Below, one piece after another: positions 1-9,700 of a DNA stretch of 62,823 nt. Made by a program: the position numbers and the translations under genes. Location of the stretch: contig NZ_AFPJ01000029.1 of NCBI RefSeq assembly GCF_000220505.1, positions 1-62,823 on the forward strand, given 5' to 3'. This stretch comes from Microbulbifer agarilyticus S89. GTDB taxonomy: Bacteria; Pseudomonadota; Gammaproteobacteria; Pseudomonadales; Cellvibrionaceae. Under the pieces are notes generated by a model, which saw nothing but the letters and a program-made list of their open reading frames with translations, was not told where the DNA came from and did no database searches. Positions within the stretch are counted from its first letter, which is position 1, and each line of letters starts with the position of its first letter.

Positions 1-131
1 AAGCTTTTTTCAGCGCTGGAAACCGCCAAATAAATGACCTCGTTTTCAGTGCTGGGGGACTGCCTGGAGCCCCGTCGAACCATCAACAAAAACACCGGTT
101 AAACCGTGACGACTCCGTTGAAGTGGCGCGC
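1..131 (-). other. Probable leader of a stable-RNA operon lying to the left
   Basis: This stretch lies downstream of the two tandem minus-strand promoters and contains no credible reading frame. It carries two near-identical 13-base direct repeats (TTTTCAGCGCTGG at 7-19 and TTTTCAGTGCTGG at 43-55). I take it as the transcribed leader of an rRNA operon whose 16S gene would begin left of base 1. Support: in Pseudomonas, as I recall, an rrn operon lies close to pssA. No antitermination box or 16S sequence is visible here, so this remains an inference. Confidence 0.45.
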
Positions 132-159
132 ATTATAGCGCCCGTTTCGACCTTGGCAA
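132..159 (-). promoter_or_regulatory. Downstream stable-RNA-type promoter (P2)
   Basis: On the minus strand a -35 box TTGCCA (154-159) is separated by 16 bases from a perfect -10 box TATAAT (132-137). The discriminator GCGCGCC follows, and an A/T-rich UP-like tract lies upstream at about 160-200. It is in tandem with P1 about 130 bases upstream and points the same way. Tandem promoters with G+C-rich discriminators are the usual arrangement before a 16S rRNA gene. Confidence 0.65.
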
Positions 160-264
160 GCGCTTTTTGAAATTCATTTTTTCGAGAAAAACTCGTTGAA
201 AATCAAAAGGTTAACTTACCTTCTCGCCGCCGTTTGCGTTACCGCCTTGGCAGCGAGGGCGCGA

Positions 265-293
265 ACTATACGGCTGCACCCTTTGGGGTGCAA
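265..293 (-). promoter_or_regulatory. Upstream stable-RNA-type promoter (P1)
   Basis: On the minus strand a -35 box TTGCAC (288-293) is followed after 17 bases by a -10 box TATAGT (265-270). A G+C-rich discriminator (TCGCGCCC) comes next. An A/T-rich stretch at about 296-320 sits just upstream where an UP element would lie. The G+C-rich discriminator is typical of growth-rate-regulated, ppGpp-sensitive rRNA and tRNA promoters. The promoter points off the left edge of the window, so its product cannot be seen. Confidence 0.6.
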
Positions 294-525
294 GGACTTT
301 TGTGAAAAAAGTTTTTACGCACAAATACTTGCGAGTCAGTCATTGAATCTCAGGGATTTGCGCTGACAAAAAGCCCGACCTGCCTCCCCGGCCTACCACG
401 GTAGCCGGTCACTTTTGAGCAAGTAATCTTTTGAGCTTAGTGTGCGGTAAGGGTAATGCCAAATGGCGAAGGGGGATTTTGCGGCCAATCCACAGTGGCG
501 GGATTGCGGCCAGGTCGACAGGAAA
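294..525. other. Non-coding stretch between pssA and the promoters
   Basis: No reading frame here has a start site or protein character I would trust. It holds a bulged hairpin (arms within about 388-408) and the A/T-rich tract upstream of P1. I see nothing else. Confidence 0.5.
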
Positions 526-552
526 GAGGCGGCCACAGGGTGGCCGCACCTC
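526..552 (-). terminator. Possible terminator of pssA
   Basis: Arms at 526-536 and 540-552 pair through an AGG loop, with a two-base bulge. In the minus direction the stem is followed by only a short pyrimidine tract (CTCTTTCC), so it is a weak intrinsic terminator. It lies about 20 bases past the pssA stop codon. Confidence 0.3.
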
Positions 553-569
553 AATTCCGAAATGACAGG

Positions 570-1499
570 CTAAGGCTTGGGCTCGGAGTTATGCCCGCTA
601 TCGTCCTTGGTATCGACCTTGGGCCCGCCATCCTCTGCGGCGGTATCAGCGGCATCATCGTGCACCTGTTCTGCCGCGGCATTGGCGCTGCGGCGCTCGG
701 CAACAAACTTCCAACCCCACATAGCAGGACCTGAAAAGGTGTAGATAATTGCGATAACCAGCAGCACACGTGGCGGGTCAATGGTGACCAGACTGAAGAC
801 CAGGATGATTGCCAGCATCATCACAAAGGGCACCCGCCCCTTAAAGTCGAGCTTTTTAAAGCTGGTGTAGTGAAAGTTCGAAACCATCAACAAGCCGGCG
901 GCCGCAGTCACCAGTGCGGCAACAATGGCCAAGCCGGTGCCCACATCCGTCTCGTGCCCCGCCCACACCATGCTGGCAACGATGGCAGCCGCAGTTGGAC
1001 TGGCGAGACCGATAAACACACCCTTATCGACGGTATCGACCTGGGTATTGAAGCGTGCAAGGCGCAACGCGGCGCAAGCCGTATACAGAAACGCAGCGGC
1101 CCAGCCGAGCTTACCCAACGGCGCAAGCCCCCAGCTGAAGACCACCAGTGCCGGCGCCAAACCAAAGGAAACCATGTCCGACAGGGAGTCGTACTGCACC
1201 CCAAAAGCACTCTGGGTATCGGTGAGGCGTGCAACCCGCCCATCGAGGCCATCGAGGATCATCGCCGCGAAAATGGCGATAGCCGCCGCTTCGAATTTGC
1301 CTCCCATGCCGGCAACGATGGCATAGAAGCCACTAAACAACGCACCTGTGGTAATCAGGTTGGGCAGCAAGTACACGCCTTTCGCACGGACCTTTTTACC
1401 ATTCTCCCAAACCTCTTCTTCCACATGCTCATCCACGGGCAAGCGGATCTCTTCATCGGATCCCGGGCCCAGTGTCCGGGCGTCCTTGTTATCGCTCAT
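570..1499 (-). CDS. pssA: CDP-diacylglycerol--serine O-phosphatidyltransferase
   Basis: Makes phosphatidylserine from CDP-diacylglycerol and serine in the inner membrane, the first committed step to phosphatidylethanolamine. The CDP-alcohol phosphatidyltransferase signature is complete: D83, D86-G87, A90-R91, G100, D104 and D108 have the family spacing. Hydrophobic segments fill most of residues 45-270, with an acidic cytoplasmic N-terminal extension of about 40 residues and a charged C-terminal tail. This is the membrane-embedded type found in Pseudomonas and Bacillus, not the soluble E. coli type. The ATG has an AGGAA ribosome site about 8 bases upstream. It follows ilvC but is separated from it by a strong terminator, so it probably has its own promoter in 1500-1560. 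Confidence 0.93.
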   Translation of the reverse strand: MSDNKDARTLGPGSDEEIRLPVDEHVEEEVWENGKKVRAKGVYLLPNLITTGALFSGFYAIVAGMGGKFEAAAIAIFAAMILDGLDGRVARLTDTQSAFGVQYDSLSDMVSFGLAPALVVFSWGLAPLGKLGWAAAFLYTACAALRLARFNTQVDTVDKGVFIGLASPTAAAIVASMVWAGHETDVGTGLAIVAALVTAAAGLLMVSNFHYTSFKKLDFKGRVPFVMMLAIILVFSLVTIDPPRVLLVIAIIYTFSGPAMWGWKFVAERRSANAAAEQVHDDAADTAAEDGGPKVDTKDDSGHNSEPKP

Positions 1500-1560
1500 A
1501 CAGGCTTCCTTAAAAGCACGACTGACTAATTACCCTCGCAGTGTACAGTGGCGCAGCGGC

Positions 1561-1598
1561 AAAAAAAAAGCGGTGAGGCTATCGAGCCCCACCGCTTT
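1561..1598 (-). terminator. Intrinsic terminator of the ilv operon
   Basis: An 11-base-pair stem (1570-1580 with 1585-1595, one mismatch, ATCG loop) is followed on the minus strand by nine consecutive T residues (1561-1569). It lies 29 bases past the ilvC stop and separates the ilv operon from pssA. Confidence 0.9.
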
Positions 1599-1626
1599 GT
1601 GATCGAACGCTGCTAATTCAACGGAA

Positions 1627-2655
<1,029 letters not shown>

Positions 2656-2730
2656 TTACTTCCTGCTTAATGTGCTTTGAAATTCACTCTGGATCCAAAA
2701 TCCAGAACTTCCTGTTCAGTTGTTTGACAG

Positions 2731-3222
2731 TCAAATACTGAGAACTTTTTCACCGCGAGCAATACCGCTCACCCCGGAACGTACCGTTTCCATAATGGTG
2801 TGCTCACCCAGAGCCTGTAAGAAGGCATCGAGCTTTTCACTGGTGCCAGACACCTGCACGGTATACATGTTGCTGGTGACATCGACAATTTGGCCACGGA
2901 AAATATCCACACTGCGCTTTACTTCATCGCGCTGCGCACCGGTCGCACGCACCTTCACCAGCAGCAGTTCACGCTCAATGTGCGAGCCTTCGGTGAGGTC
3001 GACCAGCTTCACCACATCGATCAGTTTGTTCAGATTCTTGGTGATCTGTTCGATCTTGTGGTCGTCTCCGACAGTCGTCAGCGTCAGGCGCGACAGCGTC
3101 GCATCTTCGGTTGGCGCTACCGTAAGACTTTCAATGTTGTAGCCACGCTGAGAAAACAGGCCTACTACCCGCGACAATGCCCCGGGCTCATTCTCCATCA
3201 GAACTGAAATGATTCTGCGCAT
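2731..3222 (-). CDS. ilvN: Acetolactate synthase, small regulatory subunit
   Basis: Regulatory partner of the large subunit encoded just upstream. It stimulates catalysis and gives feedback inhibition by valine. An N-terminal ACT domain (about residues 3-75) begins with RRIISVLMENEPGALSRV, and an ALS_ss_C domain follows to the end. The length of 163 residues is that of IlvH/IlvN-type subunits. A very strong ribosome site (GGGAGG) lies 8 bases before the ATG, 15 bases after the ilvB stop, so the two subunits are co-transcribed. The gene is called ilvH or ilvN in different genomes. Confidence 0.95.
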   Translation of the reverse strand: MRRIISVLMENEPGALSRVVGLFSQRGYNIESLTVAPTEDATLSRLTLTTVGDDHKIEQITKNLNKLIDVVKLVDLTEGSHIERELLLVKVRATGAQRDEVKRSVDIFRGQIVDVTSNMYTVQVSGTSEKLDAFLQALGEHTIMETVRSGVSGIARGEKVLSI

Positions 3223-3237
3223 CCGGTTTACCTCCCT

Positions 3238-4974
3238 TTATGTCCGTTCCGTCTTACTGAGCCACATATCCCGCATGGAGCCACTCGGCATAACCTGCAT
3301 TGGGTATACGTGTTCAGTCGGATCGACATAAACATCAATAAACACGGTGCGATCTTTGATCGCGAACGCTTCGGCCAATTTGCCGTGCAACTCGTCGCGA
3401 TGCTCGATCTTCATTCCAAGGTGCCCGTAGGCTTCCGCCAGCGCGATAAAGTCCGGCAGGGACTCTTCATACACACTGTTGGAAAGGCGTCCTTCGTACT
3501 GCATCTCCTGCCACTGTTTCACCATGCCCAGTGCCTGGTTATTCAGACACAGAATTTTTACCGGCAAGTTGTACTGGGTCGCCGTGGACAGTTCCTGAAT
3601 ACACATCTGGATACTGCCTTCACCGGTCACACACACCACTTCTGAACCCGGGTGTGCCATTTTCACCCCCAGCGCCGCCGGCAGGCCGAAGCCCATGGTG
3701 CCGAGGCCACCGGAGTTGATCCAGCGGCGCGGCTTATCAAACAGATAGTACTGCGCGGCAAACATCTGGTGTTGACCTACATCAGAAGTCACGAATGCAT
3801 CGCCACCGGTGATCTGATGTACCGCACTGATCACTTCTTGCGGCATGATCATGTCGCCATCGGTACGGTAGCGCGGCGCGGTGTACAAGCCGTGACGCTC
3901 ACGCCAATCATCGATCTGACGCCACCAGTCGACAATTGCAGACTGGTCGGGCATTTCTTTCGAGGACTTCAGCATTTCCAGCATTTCACCCAGCACCGAC
4001 TGCACGGTGCCAACGATCGGCACATCAGCGGTGATGGTTTTGGAAATAGACGCAGGGTCCACATCGATGTGGATTACCTTGGCCCCGGGGCAGAATTTGT
4101 TCGGAGTGTTGGTTACCCGGTCATCAAAGCGCGCACCCACGGCCAAAATCACATCGGCGTGGTGCATAGCGGTATTCGCCTCAAAGGTACCGTGCATACC
4201 CAACATGCCCAGGAAGCGCTTGTCGGTTCCGGGGTAAGCACCAAGGCCCATCAGGGTATTGGTTACCGGGAAGTTCAGGCGCTGCGCCAATTCGGTCAGC
4301 AACTCGGAGCCATCCCCCTGAACCACGCCGCCACCGGCATAAATTACCGGGCGCTTGGCAGACAACAACAGCGCTACGGCCTTGCGAATCTGGCCGGCAT
4401 GCCCCTTACCCGCCGGGGTATAGGAACGCATGCGCAGTTTTTCCGGGTACTGGTACGGGTAGCGGTCTACCGGGTTGGTGACATCCTTCGGGATATCGAT
4501 GACCACAGGACCCGGGCGACCGGTCGCGGCGATATAGAACGCCTTCTTGACCACCGCGGGAATATCTTCCGCTTTTTTCACCAGGAAGCTGTGCTTCACG
4601 ATCGGACGCGAACAGCCCACCATGTCGGTTTCCTGGAAAGCATCTTCACCGATCTTCTCGGAAGGTACCTGGCCAGAAATCACCACCATAGGAATGGAAT
4701 CCATATAGGCAGTGGCAATGCCGGTAATGGCATTGGTCGCACCGGGACCAGACGTCACCAGCACCACACCGGTATTGCCGGTAGCACGGGCGTAGCCGTC
4801 TGCAGCGTGCGTGGCACCCTGCTCATGACGCACTAGCACATGCTTGATGCTCTTCTGCCGGAAGATTGCATCGTATATATGCAGCGCTGAACCGCCGGGG
4901 TAACCGAAAATCAGGTCTACCCCTTCATCCTGCAGCGCGCGAACCAACATATCGCCGCCGGAGAGTAATTCCAC
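3238..4974 (-). CDS. ilvB: Acetolactate synthase, large catalytic subunit
   Basis: Thiamine-diphosphate and FAD enzyme that condenses pyruvate with pyruvate or 2-oxobutyrate, the first common step of branched-chain amino acid synthesis. The N-terminal TPP-type fold contains GYPGG (24-28) and the catalytic glutamate E51 in RHEQGA. A central FAD/TPP domain and a C-terminal TPP-binding half follow, the latter with the GEGSIQM...NN diphosphate-binding motif. The first residue is glutamate rather than the usual aspartate of GDG, a common variant. Start is GTG at 4974: GAGGGG lies 8 bases upstream and the protein start [10 protein letters not shown] matches the family. IlvI is an alternative name. 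A possible leader peptide ends just upstream. Confidence 0.95.
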   Translation of the reverse strand: MELLSGGDMLVRALQDEGVDLIFGYPGGSALHIYDAIFRQKSIKHVLVRHEQGATHAADGYARATGNTGVVLVTSGPGATNAITGIATAYMDSIPMVVISGQVPSEKIGEDAFQETDMVGCSRPIVKHSFLVKKAEDIPAVVKKAFYIAATGRPGPVVIDIPKDVTNPVDRYPYQYPEKLRMRSYTPAGKGHAGQIRKAVALLLSAKRPVIYAGGGVVQGDGSELLTELAQRLNFPVTNTLMGLGAYPGTDKRFLGMLGMHGTFEANTAMHHADVILAVGARFDDRVTNTPNKFCPGAKVIHIDVDPASISKTITADVPIVGTVQSVLGEMLEMLKSSKEMPDQSAIVDWWRQIDDWRERHGLYTAPRYRTDGDMIMPQEVISAVHQITGGDAFVTSDVGQHQMFAAQYYLFDKPRRWINSGGLGTMGFGLPAALGVKMAHPGSEVVCVTGEGSIQMCIQELSTATQYNLPVKILCLNNQALGMVKQWQEMQYEGRLSNSVYEESLPDFIALAEAYGHLGMKIEHRDELHGKLAEAFAIKDRTVFIDVYVDPTEHVYPMQVMPSGSMRDMWLSKTERT

Positions 4975-4984
4975 GTGAGCCCCC

Positions 4985-5017
4985 TCAAAAATACCTAAAT
5001 ATTAGGATCCGCATCAT
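4985..5017 (-). CDS. Possible ilvB leader peptide (10 codons)
   Basis: A ten-codon frame reads [10 protein letters not shown] and stops only 10 bases before the ilvB GTG, so its stop codon abuts the ilvB ribosome site. It contains Ile-Leu-Ile in a row, encoded ATC-CTA-ATA, and ATA and CTA look rare in this G+C-rich genome. A second mini-frame (MPGASFACG, 5014-5043) ends by overlapping this one's ATG. Amino acid biosynthetic operons are often controlled by such leader peptides. The frame is very short and lacks a clear ribosome site of its own, so it could be chance. Confidence 0.3.
   Translation of the reverse strand: MMRILIFRYF
4988..5006 (-). promoter_or_regulatory. A/T-rich hairpin plus T-run just before ilvB
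   Basis: CCTAA (4994-4998) and TTAGG (5002-5006) form a 5-base-pair stem with a 3-base loop. On the minus strand it is followed by TATTTTT, immediately before the ilvB ribosome site. The stem is too weak for a convincing terminator alone, but it lies inside the candidate leader-peptide frame, where a stalled ribosome would cover it. Confidence 0.3.
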
Positions 5018-5060
5018 CCACAAGCGAAAGAAGCGCCAGGCATGCGAAAGCCAGACGGCG

Positions 5061-5090
5061 ATTCTAAAGGAAAAGCGTGATAAATATCAG
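5061..5090 (-). promoter_or_regulatory. Candidate ilvB promoter
   Basis: A -35-like CTGATA (5085-5090) and a -10 TAGAAT (5061-5066) are spaced by 18 bases on the minus strand. Transcription would start near 5054, giving an ilvB leader of about 80 bases. The -35 box matches consensus at four of six positions, so the call is tentative. Confidence 0.35.
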
Positions 5091-5159
5091 CCTTAAACGC
5101 AGAAATAGCCCGTTTTTTAGGATAACTTCACGGCAGCGCTATTTTTGCGCGGAACCCGA

Positions 5160-5302
5160 CCGGTCGCGGGACCGGAGCGCGGGCTCCAAGGCCTCCAGAT
5201 GGGGAGGACCTCCTCGGCAGGAGGTAGCGGGTGCTTAACCCGCTGGGGAGAGAGTACAGACCGCAGGGTGTTGCGGGGGCATCTACTTCGCCGAGCGAGG
5301 CG
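5160..5302. other. Run of consecutive short hairpins (possible structured RNA)
   Basis: This region has no convincing coding content but is packed with short inverted repeats: 5160-5165/5170-5175, 5192-5196/5203-5207, 5208-5214/5219-5225, 5226-5232/5238-5244, 5261-5265/5272-5276 and 5289-5292/5299-5302. The third and fourth are perfect 7-base-pair stems with 4- and 5-base loops and directly abut each other. It lies between divergent ilvB and the DUF4124 gene, so it could be a long ilvB leader (minus), a 5' untranslated region of the plus-strand gene, or an independent RNA. I do not recognise it as tmRNA, 6S, SRP RNA, RNase P or a common riboswitch. Confidence 0.4.
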
Positions 5303-5532
5303 CAAATTGTCCAGTTTGAATCGCCAGTGTCAACCAACCCGGGGCCCCGGTGGACAAATAGGGGCAAATAGAAGGCAACCACCGGCCAAATTGCCCCTGT
5401 TTGGGCCTCTGCAGGCTGGTTGCCACCGATAAAGTGTTAACTGGGTTGCGAGATACCCGCCTTCGCCCGGTACAATGGCCAAATAACAATACCGATTTGC
5501 AACCACAGCAACACTCGACAAGGCGGCTTCTC

Positions 5533-6024
5533 ATGCGCACTCTGCTTGTATCCCTTTCCCTGTCTCTGGGCCTGATGGCGGCCGCTCATGCAGATGGCAT
5601 CTATAAATGGGTCGACGAAAATGGCGTGGTGCACTTTGGCTCACAGCCCCCACAGGATGGGCAGGTCGAAGTTGTGAAAGCACCGAAGTCCGAACGCTAC
5701 CGCCAGTGGCAAAACGAACAGCAGGCATTGCAAGCCAACCGCCAGCTCGCCACCGCGGTGCAACTAGAGGATGCGGCAACCACCACCCCGGCGCAGACCA
5801 CGGACGCAGATCAAAACCAACAAGCACAACAAGAAAAACTCGACCAGGCCGAAATGGCCGCGCGCGCCGAGCGCTGCCAGAGCGCACAGCGGCGCCTGCA
5901 AGAGCTTGAGGCCCGCTCGCGTGTGCGCGAAGTGGATGCCAGTGGTAACTACCGGGTACTGGGGGAAGACGAACGCCAGCAGCGCATCCAGCAGACCCGC
6001 GAGATCCTGCTATCAAGCTGCTGA
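5533..6024 (+). CDS. Exported DUF4124-domain protein
   Basis: A 163-residue exported protein of unknown function. The signal peptide (MRTLLVSLSLSLGLMAAAHA, about residues 1-20) is followed at once by a DUF4124 domain, recognisable from IYKWVDENGVVHFGSQPP. After this come a Gln/Ala-rich linker and a charged helical stretch (about 105-150). A single cysteine lies near residue 116 and one or two more at the end. DUF4124 proteins are common in gammaproteobacterial periplasms. The ATG at 5533 was preferred over an earlier in-frame start at 5401 because the signal peptide begins here and AAGGCGG lies upstream. Nothing around it indicates a pathway. Confidence 0.8.
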   Translation: MRTLLVSLSLSLGLMAAAHADGIYKWVDENGVVHFGSQPPQDGQVEVVKAPKSERYRQWQNEQQALQANRQLATAVQLEDAATTTPAQTTDADQNQQAQQEKLDQAEMAARAERCQSAQRRLQELEARSRVREVDASGNYRVLGEDERQQRIQQTREILLSSC

Positions 6025-6189
6025 TATAGCAAAAACACTTCAGGGGCTAGCTTAACCCTATTAGATACATCACTTAGCTTCAAACTGAGCGAGAAACAAA
6101 TGCTGCGATCTAAATTCTAGTAAAGGGTTTCGTGGGCCTAACGTAAGCTAGGCACCATCAAGAAAGAGAGAAGTAAACTTGGACTATCG

Positions 6190-6738
6190 TCACTTGCATC
6201 CATGAACCTCGCTGACGTCGAAATATTCTTTATTCCTCTCGTAATATTGACTACGCGCTACCCCGCCACCAATTACCGTCCTACTAACTGGATAGCCAAA
6301 TTCATACTCAAATTGCACTATTTCGCCGTCGGAACTACCTTCAGTGACAACATATTTCTCAGACCTTCGAACTACCCCATTTTCGTATACAAACAGAATA
6401 TCCACAGTCCCATCGCAATTTTCATCGACAACCGAGACCGTCGGGTTGCCATGCGCATACCAAGTCTTTGTTTCCAAAAAGCCGTCAAAATTGTCATCCA
6501 ACATACTGCTAACGATTTTATCATCCGTTCCGTAAAAACTAGATACATCGACCCGCCCATCAAAATTCCGGTCAACAAATTCAAAATATCCATCAGCTGA
6601 CTCTTCATAGGAAATATCCGCCACCCCATCCCCATTTAAATCGAGCACAGCAATGTCAAAATCTTGAGAGCCACCCTCTTCACAACCTGTCAGGGCGGAC
6701 GCCAGGAAAATTGTGAAAATCAACAATAAAACTTTCAT
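6190..6738 (-). CDS. Lipoprotein with four regularly spaced calcium-type loops
   Basis: A 182-residue predicted lipoprotein: signal peptide with lipobox LTGC, lipidated C19, and E at +2, which suggests outer-membrane sorting. Four loops of the form D-x-N-x-D-G-x-x-D/E begin at residues 33, 56, 81 and 105, a period of 23-25 residues. This resembles the calcium-binding loops of thrombospondin-3, dockerin or FG-GAP repeats. C108 and C181 could form a disulfide. The start codon lies one base after the stop of the giant RHS gene and has no clear ribosome site, so translational coupling is likely. It could be an immunity or anchoring partner of that protein. I do not recognise a family. The region is A/T-rich like the RHS gene. 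Confidence 0.75.
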   Translation of the reverse strand: MKVLLLIFTIFLASALTGCEEGGSQDFDIAVLDLNGDGVADISYEESADGYFEFVDRNFDGRVDVSSFYGTDDKIVSSMLDDNFDGFLETKTWYAHGNPTVSVVDENCDGTVDILFVYENGVVRRSEKYVVTEGSSDGEIVQFEYEFGYPVSRTVIGGGVARSQYYERNKEYFDVSEVHGCK

Positions 6739-6739
6739 A

Positions 6740-9700
6740 TCAACGAACCACTATAATATCGTTATTCCCAATGGGACCAGACCAATCAGCTTCTTCTTTC
6801 ACACACTTACACCCATTTTCCGCACTCCTCATCGGAGATACTTTCTGCCCGGTCTTATCACACGATTGAGAGTTAAGATTGTCCCAAGGACACTCTCTCT
6901 TCACACATTTCGTCGGGAACATAGGGTGCATCCTCCGCTCCAGCTCAGAAATTGCATCATCTAGAAATTTCTTCTTTTGTGCAGCGTCACGCTCCAAATT
7001 TTTCAGGCGATCTCTAAGCGACTGTTGCTGGGACTGCAATTTATGATTTTTTCGATTAATCCTAGAGAATGGATTGCCTGGCGCACGGCTTGTGGTGGGT
7101 CTAAGCCCATCATCATCGATATTGTTGACTGGATCGCCATTTGCGTAGCCGTAAAGGCCAAAATCTCCACCTAAAAAGCCAATTGGATCCTTCGCAGTCC
7201 AACGCCCTACATCGGCGTCATAGTCTCGGTTACCGAAACGCGTTAACTGGGAGTGAAGATCATAAATCCCTCCAGCAAACCCGAACGGCTGGAACCCAGG
7301 ATTGGTATCAGCAATGATTCTACCCCACGCATCATAGTCAATGCGCTGAGCAACCTCCCCATTAGCAGCATTAACAACAAGCCTAGGACTTCCAAGTTGA
7401 TCGCTGACAATACGATAAGTCACTCCACCTTTTACCATGTAGGCAGGCACATTCACCTGCTCGCCATAAATAAATCGAGCGACCTCATCGCCACTACCGC
7501 TTAATTCCGCAATAGGGTTCAGTTGATCACCATAAAGGAAGCTCTGAACAAGCTGACCATTCACCTTCTTGCCGACTCGACGATCACTACCATCGATTAA
7601 ATAATCGACTTGAATATCGCCCGGGAGGACTAGGCTTACCAGGTTACCTAACTCGTCATAGCTGAAATGGGTTGTAACGCCGCCTTTGCTTTTGCTCTTC
7701 AACTCTCCATTAGCGGTGTAGCTGTAGCTATTCCCTTTAAATGTGAGCAGACGATCCTGCTCGTCGTAGCTAGCGATCAGTTGGCCGTTTTCGTGGGTAC
7801 GATTGCCGTTGCTGTCGTATTGCCAGCTGGTGGTTTCACCGTTACGTGTTACTGCCTTTAGGCGCCCTACGGTATCGTACTCATAGCTCTCGCTTAAAGT
7901 GCTACCGTCTTGGATTTCAGTCTTATTGTCTATACGACCCAAATTGTCCCGCTGGTATCTAAAGCTCGCGAGACGACTACCGGAGAATTTAGTTTCCGCA
8001 CTGAGTAATTCACCGAAGCTGTTATAGGCATATTCAGTGGTGGTGCTGTCCAGCTCTAAATTCGTCAGTAGGCCACTCTGGGCGTGGCGAGTCTGACTCA
8101 GGGCGCCGGCGTAAGTGAGCAAGCCATCGTCGTCGTACTCAAAGCTGACGCAGTTACTAGTATTAATACATTCTTCGATTAGCCAGAAGTTGTTGTCGTA
8201 AGTCCATGACACACTGCCAGTGATGCTTCCGCCCCAGGTTTCGGACAGGGGTAAAAAGCCGTCGTAACTATAGCTGAGTGTGCCGCCGTCGGGGGCGGTG
8301 ATGGTGCTCAGTTGGCCAGTGCTTTCATTGTAGGCATAGCCGTAGCTGCCACGTGCAATGGTGCGGCTGGCGAGGCGGCCGCCGTCATTGTAGCCGTAGC
8401 TAATATCGCGGCCATCGGGCCGCTCTATCAACACCAGCTGTTTATCTTTGTTGTACTGATAGCTGGTTACCGTTTCCACCCCACTCAGATCTGGCGGAAT
8501 GTAGCCTTCCTCCAGATTGACCTTGGTGTAGTTGAATATATGCGCATTACGCCCTGATGGAGTGATTGCAGTCAGGTTTCCAGCGGGGTCGTATTGAAAA
8601 TTGACACTACGGCCATCGTGATAAGCTTGCTGGGTAACACGGCCAGCAAGGTCGTAGCTAAAGCTGGTAGTACGCAGCAGAGAATCAGTAACGCTCTCCA
8701 GCAATCCGTCAGAACCATAGCTATAACCCACTGTACGCTGCGTGGCGCCGTCACCAGCAATGGAGTGAACTAGCCTCCCGCGTGAATCATAAACGAGACC
8801 TAGGGGGGCAAGACCACCGGACTGCCGGAATACCGGACGCCCTTTGTCATTGAGCACTACAGTACTCTGACGCCCCTCAGGCGTGGCGCTCGACCAGGTG
8901 CGACTTGATGCATCGTACACCGCCGTTGCGGTTCGCCCGTTAATAGTGACCGTCTGACCGAGAGAGTTATGGCTCAGCAGGTCTGCCCGGTCTGCAAGCT
9001 CTGCAGTACGACTGCTGCTGATCACCTGCTCTAGGCCCGCAGGCGTGGTAACGAAAGTATTTTCCTGAACCGGGGCGCCCATGCCAAAACGGGGATCGGG
9101 GCCGCGCTTCCTGTAGGTCTCGGTGCCGTCTGGAGCAATCGTAATAACATCGCCACCAGTGCCGAATAGGGTCGTAGTCTCTGTGCCGTCCGGGTGGATA
9201 TTGACGCGTCGGCGACCGCCCACGCTTTCGGGGATTACCTGGTAGCGGGTGGTGCGACCCTCGGCGGAAGTCATACGGAATTCCTGTATAGGAAAGCGGC
9301 TTTCCTTTTCCAAGGTCCAACCGCCGCCCTCCGCATTTATATCCGTAACGAGGTAACCCAAATCATCGTAGGTCATTGATGAGCTATTGGTATTTGGATC
9401 CGTAAAACGGGCAAGTAAGCCATTATCGGTATAAGCCATTGTGTAACTATCACCGGCAGGATTGGCAACACTAGAAAGATAGCCAAAAGCGTCCTGAGCA
9501 ATATCAGTCCTTTGGCCATCGGGAGCCACTATCGCTAAAGGCACTCCATTCGAACCACGCTCAATAGCCGTCTCATTATTGGCGCTGTCTTCAATTCGCT
9601 CTAACAGACCAACTTCATTGTAATGGAAGCGATATATCAAAGCTCCCGATACTGCATCTCTGGTTTCCAAGTGGCGCCCAGTCTTATCGAACTGAAACAA

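Noticed and set aside
3652-4836. A 394-codon open frame on the plus strand
   Set aside because: It is antisense to ilvB, His/Arg-rich with no recognisable domain, and lacks a ribosome site.
5117-5540. Several overlapping minus-strand frames in the ilvB-DUF4124 gap
   Set aside because: They are short, Pro/Arg-rich and mutually overlapping with no ribosome sites. The hairpin content argues for a non-coding region.
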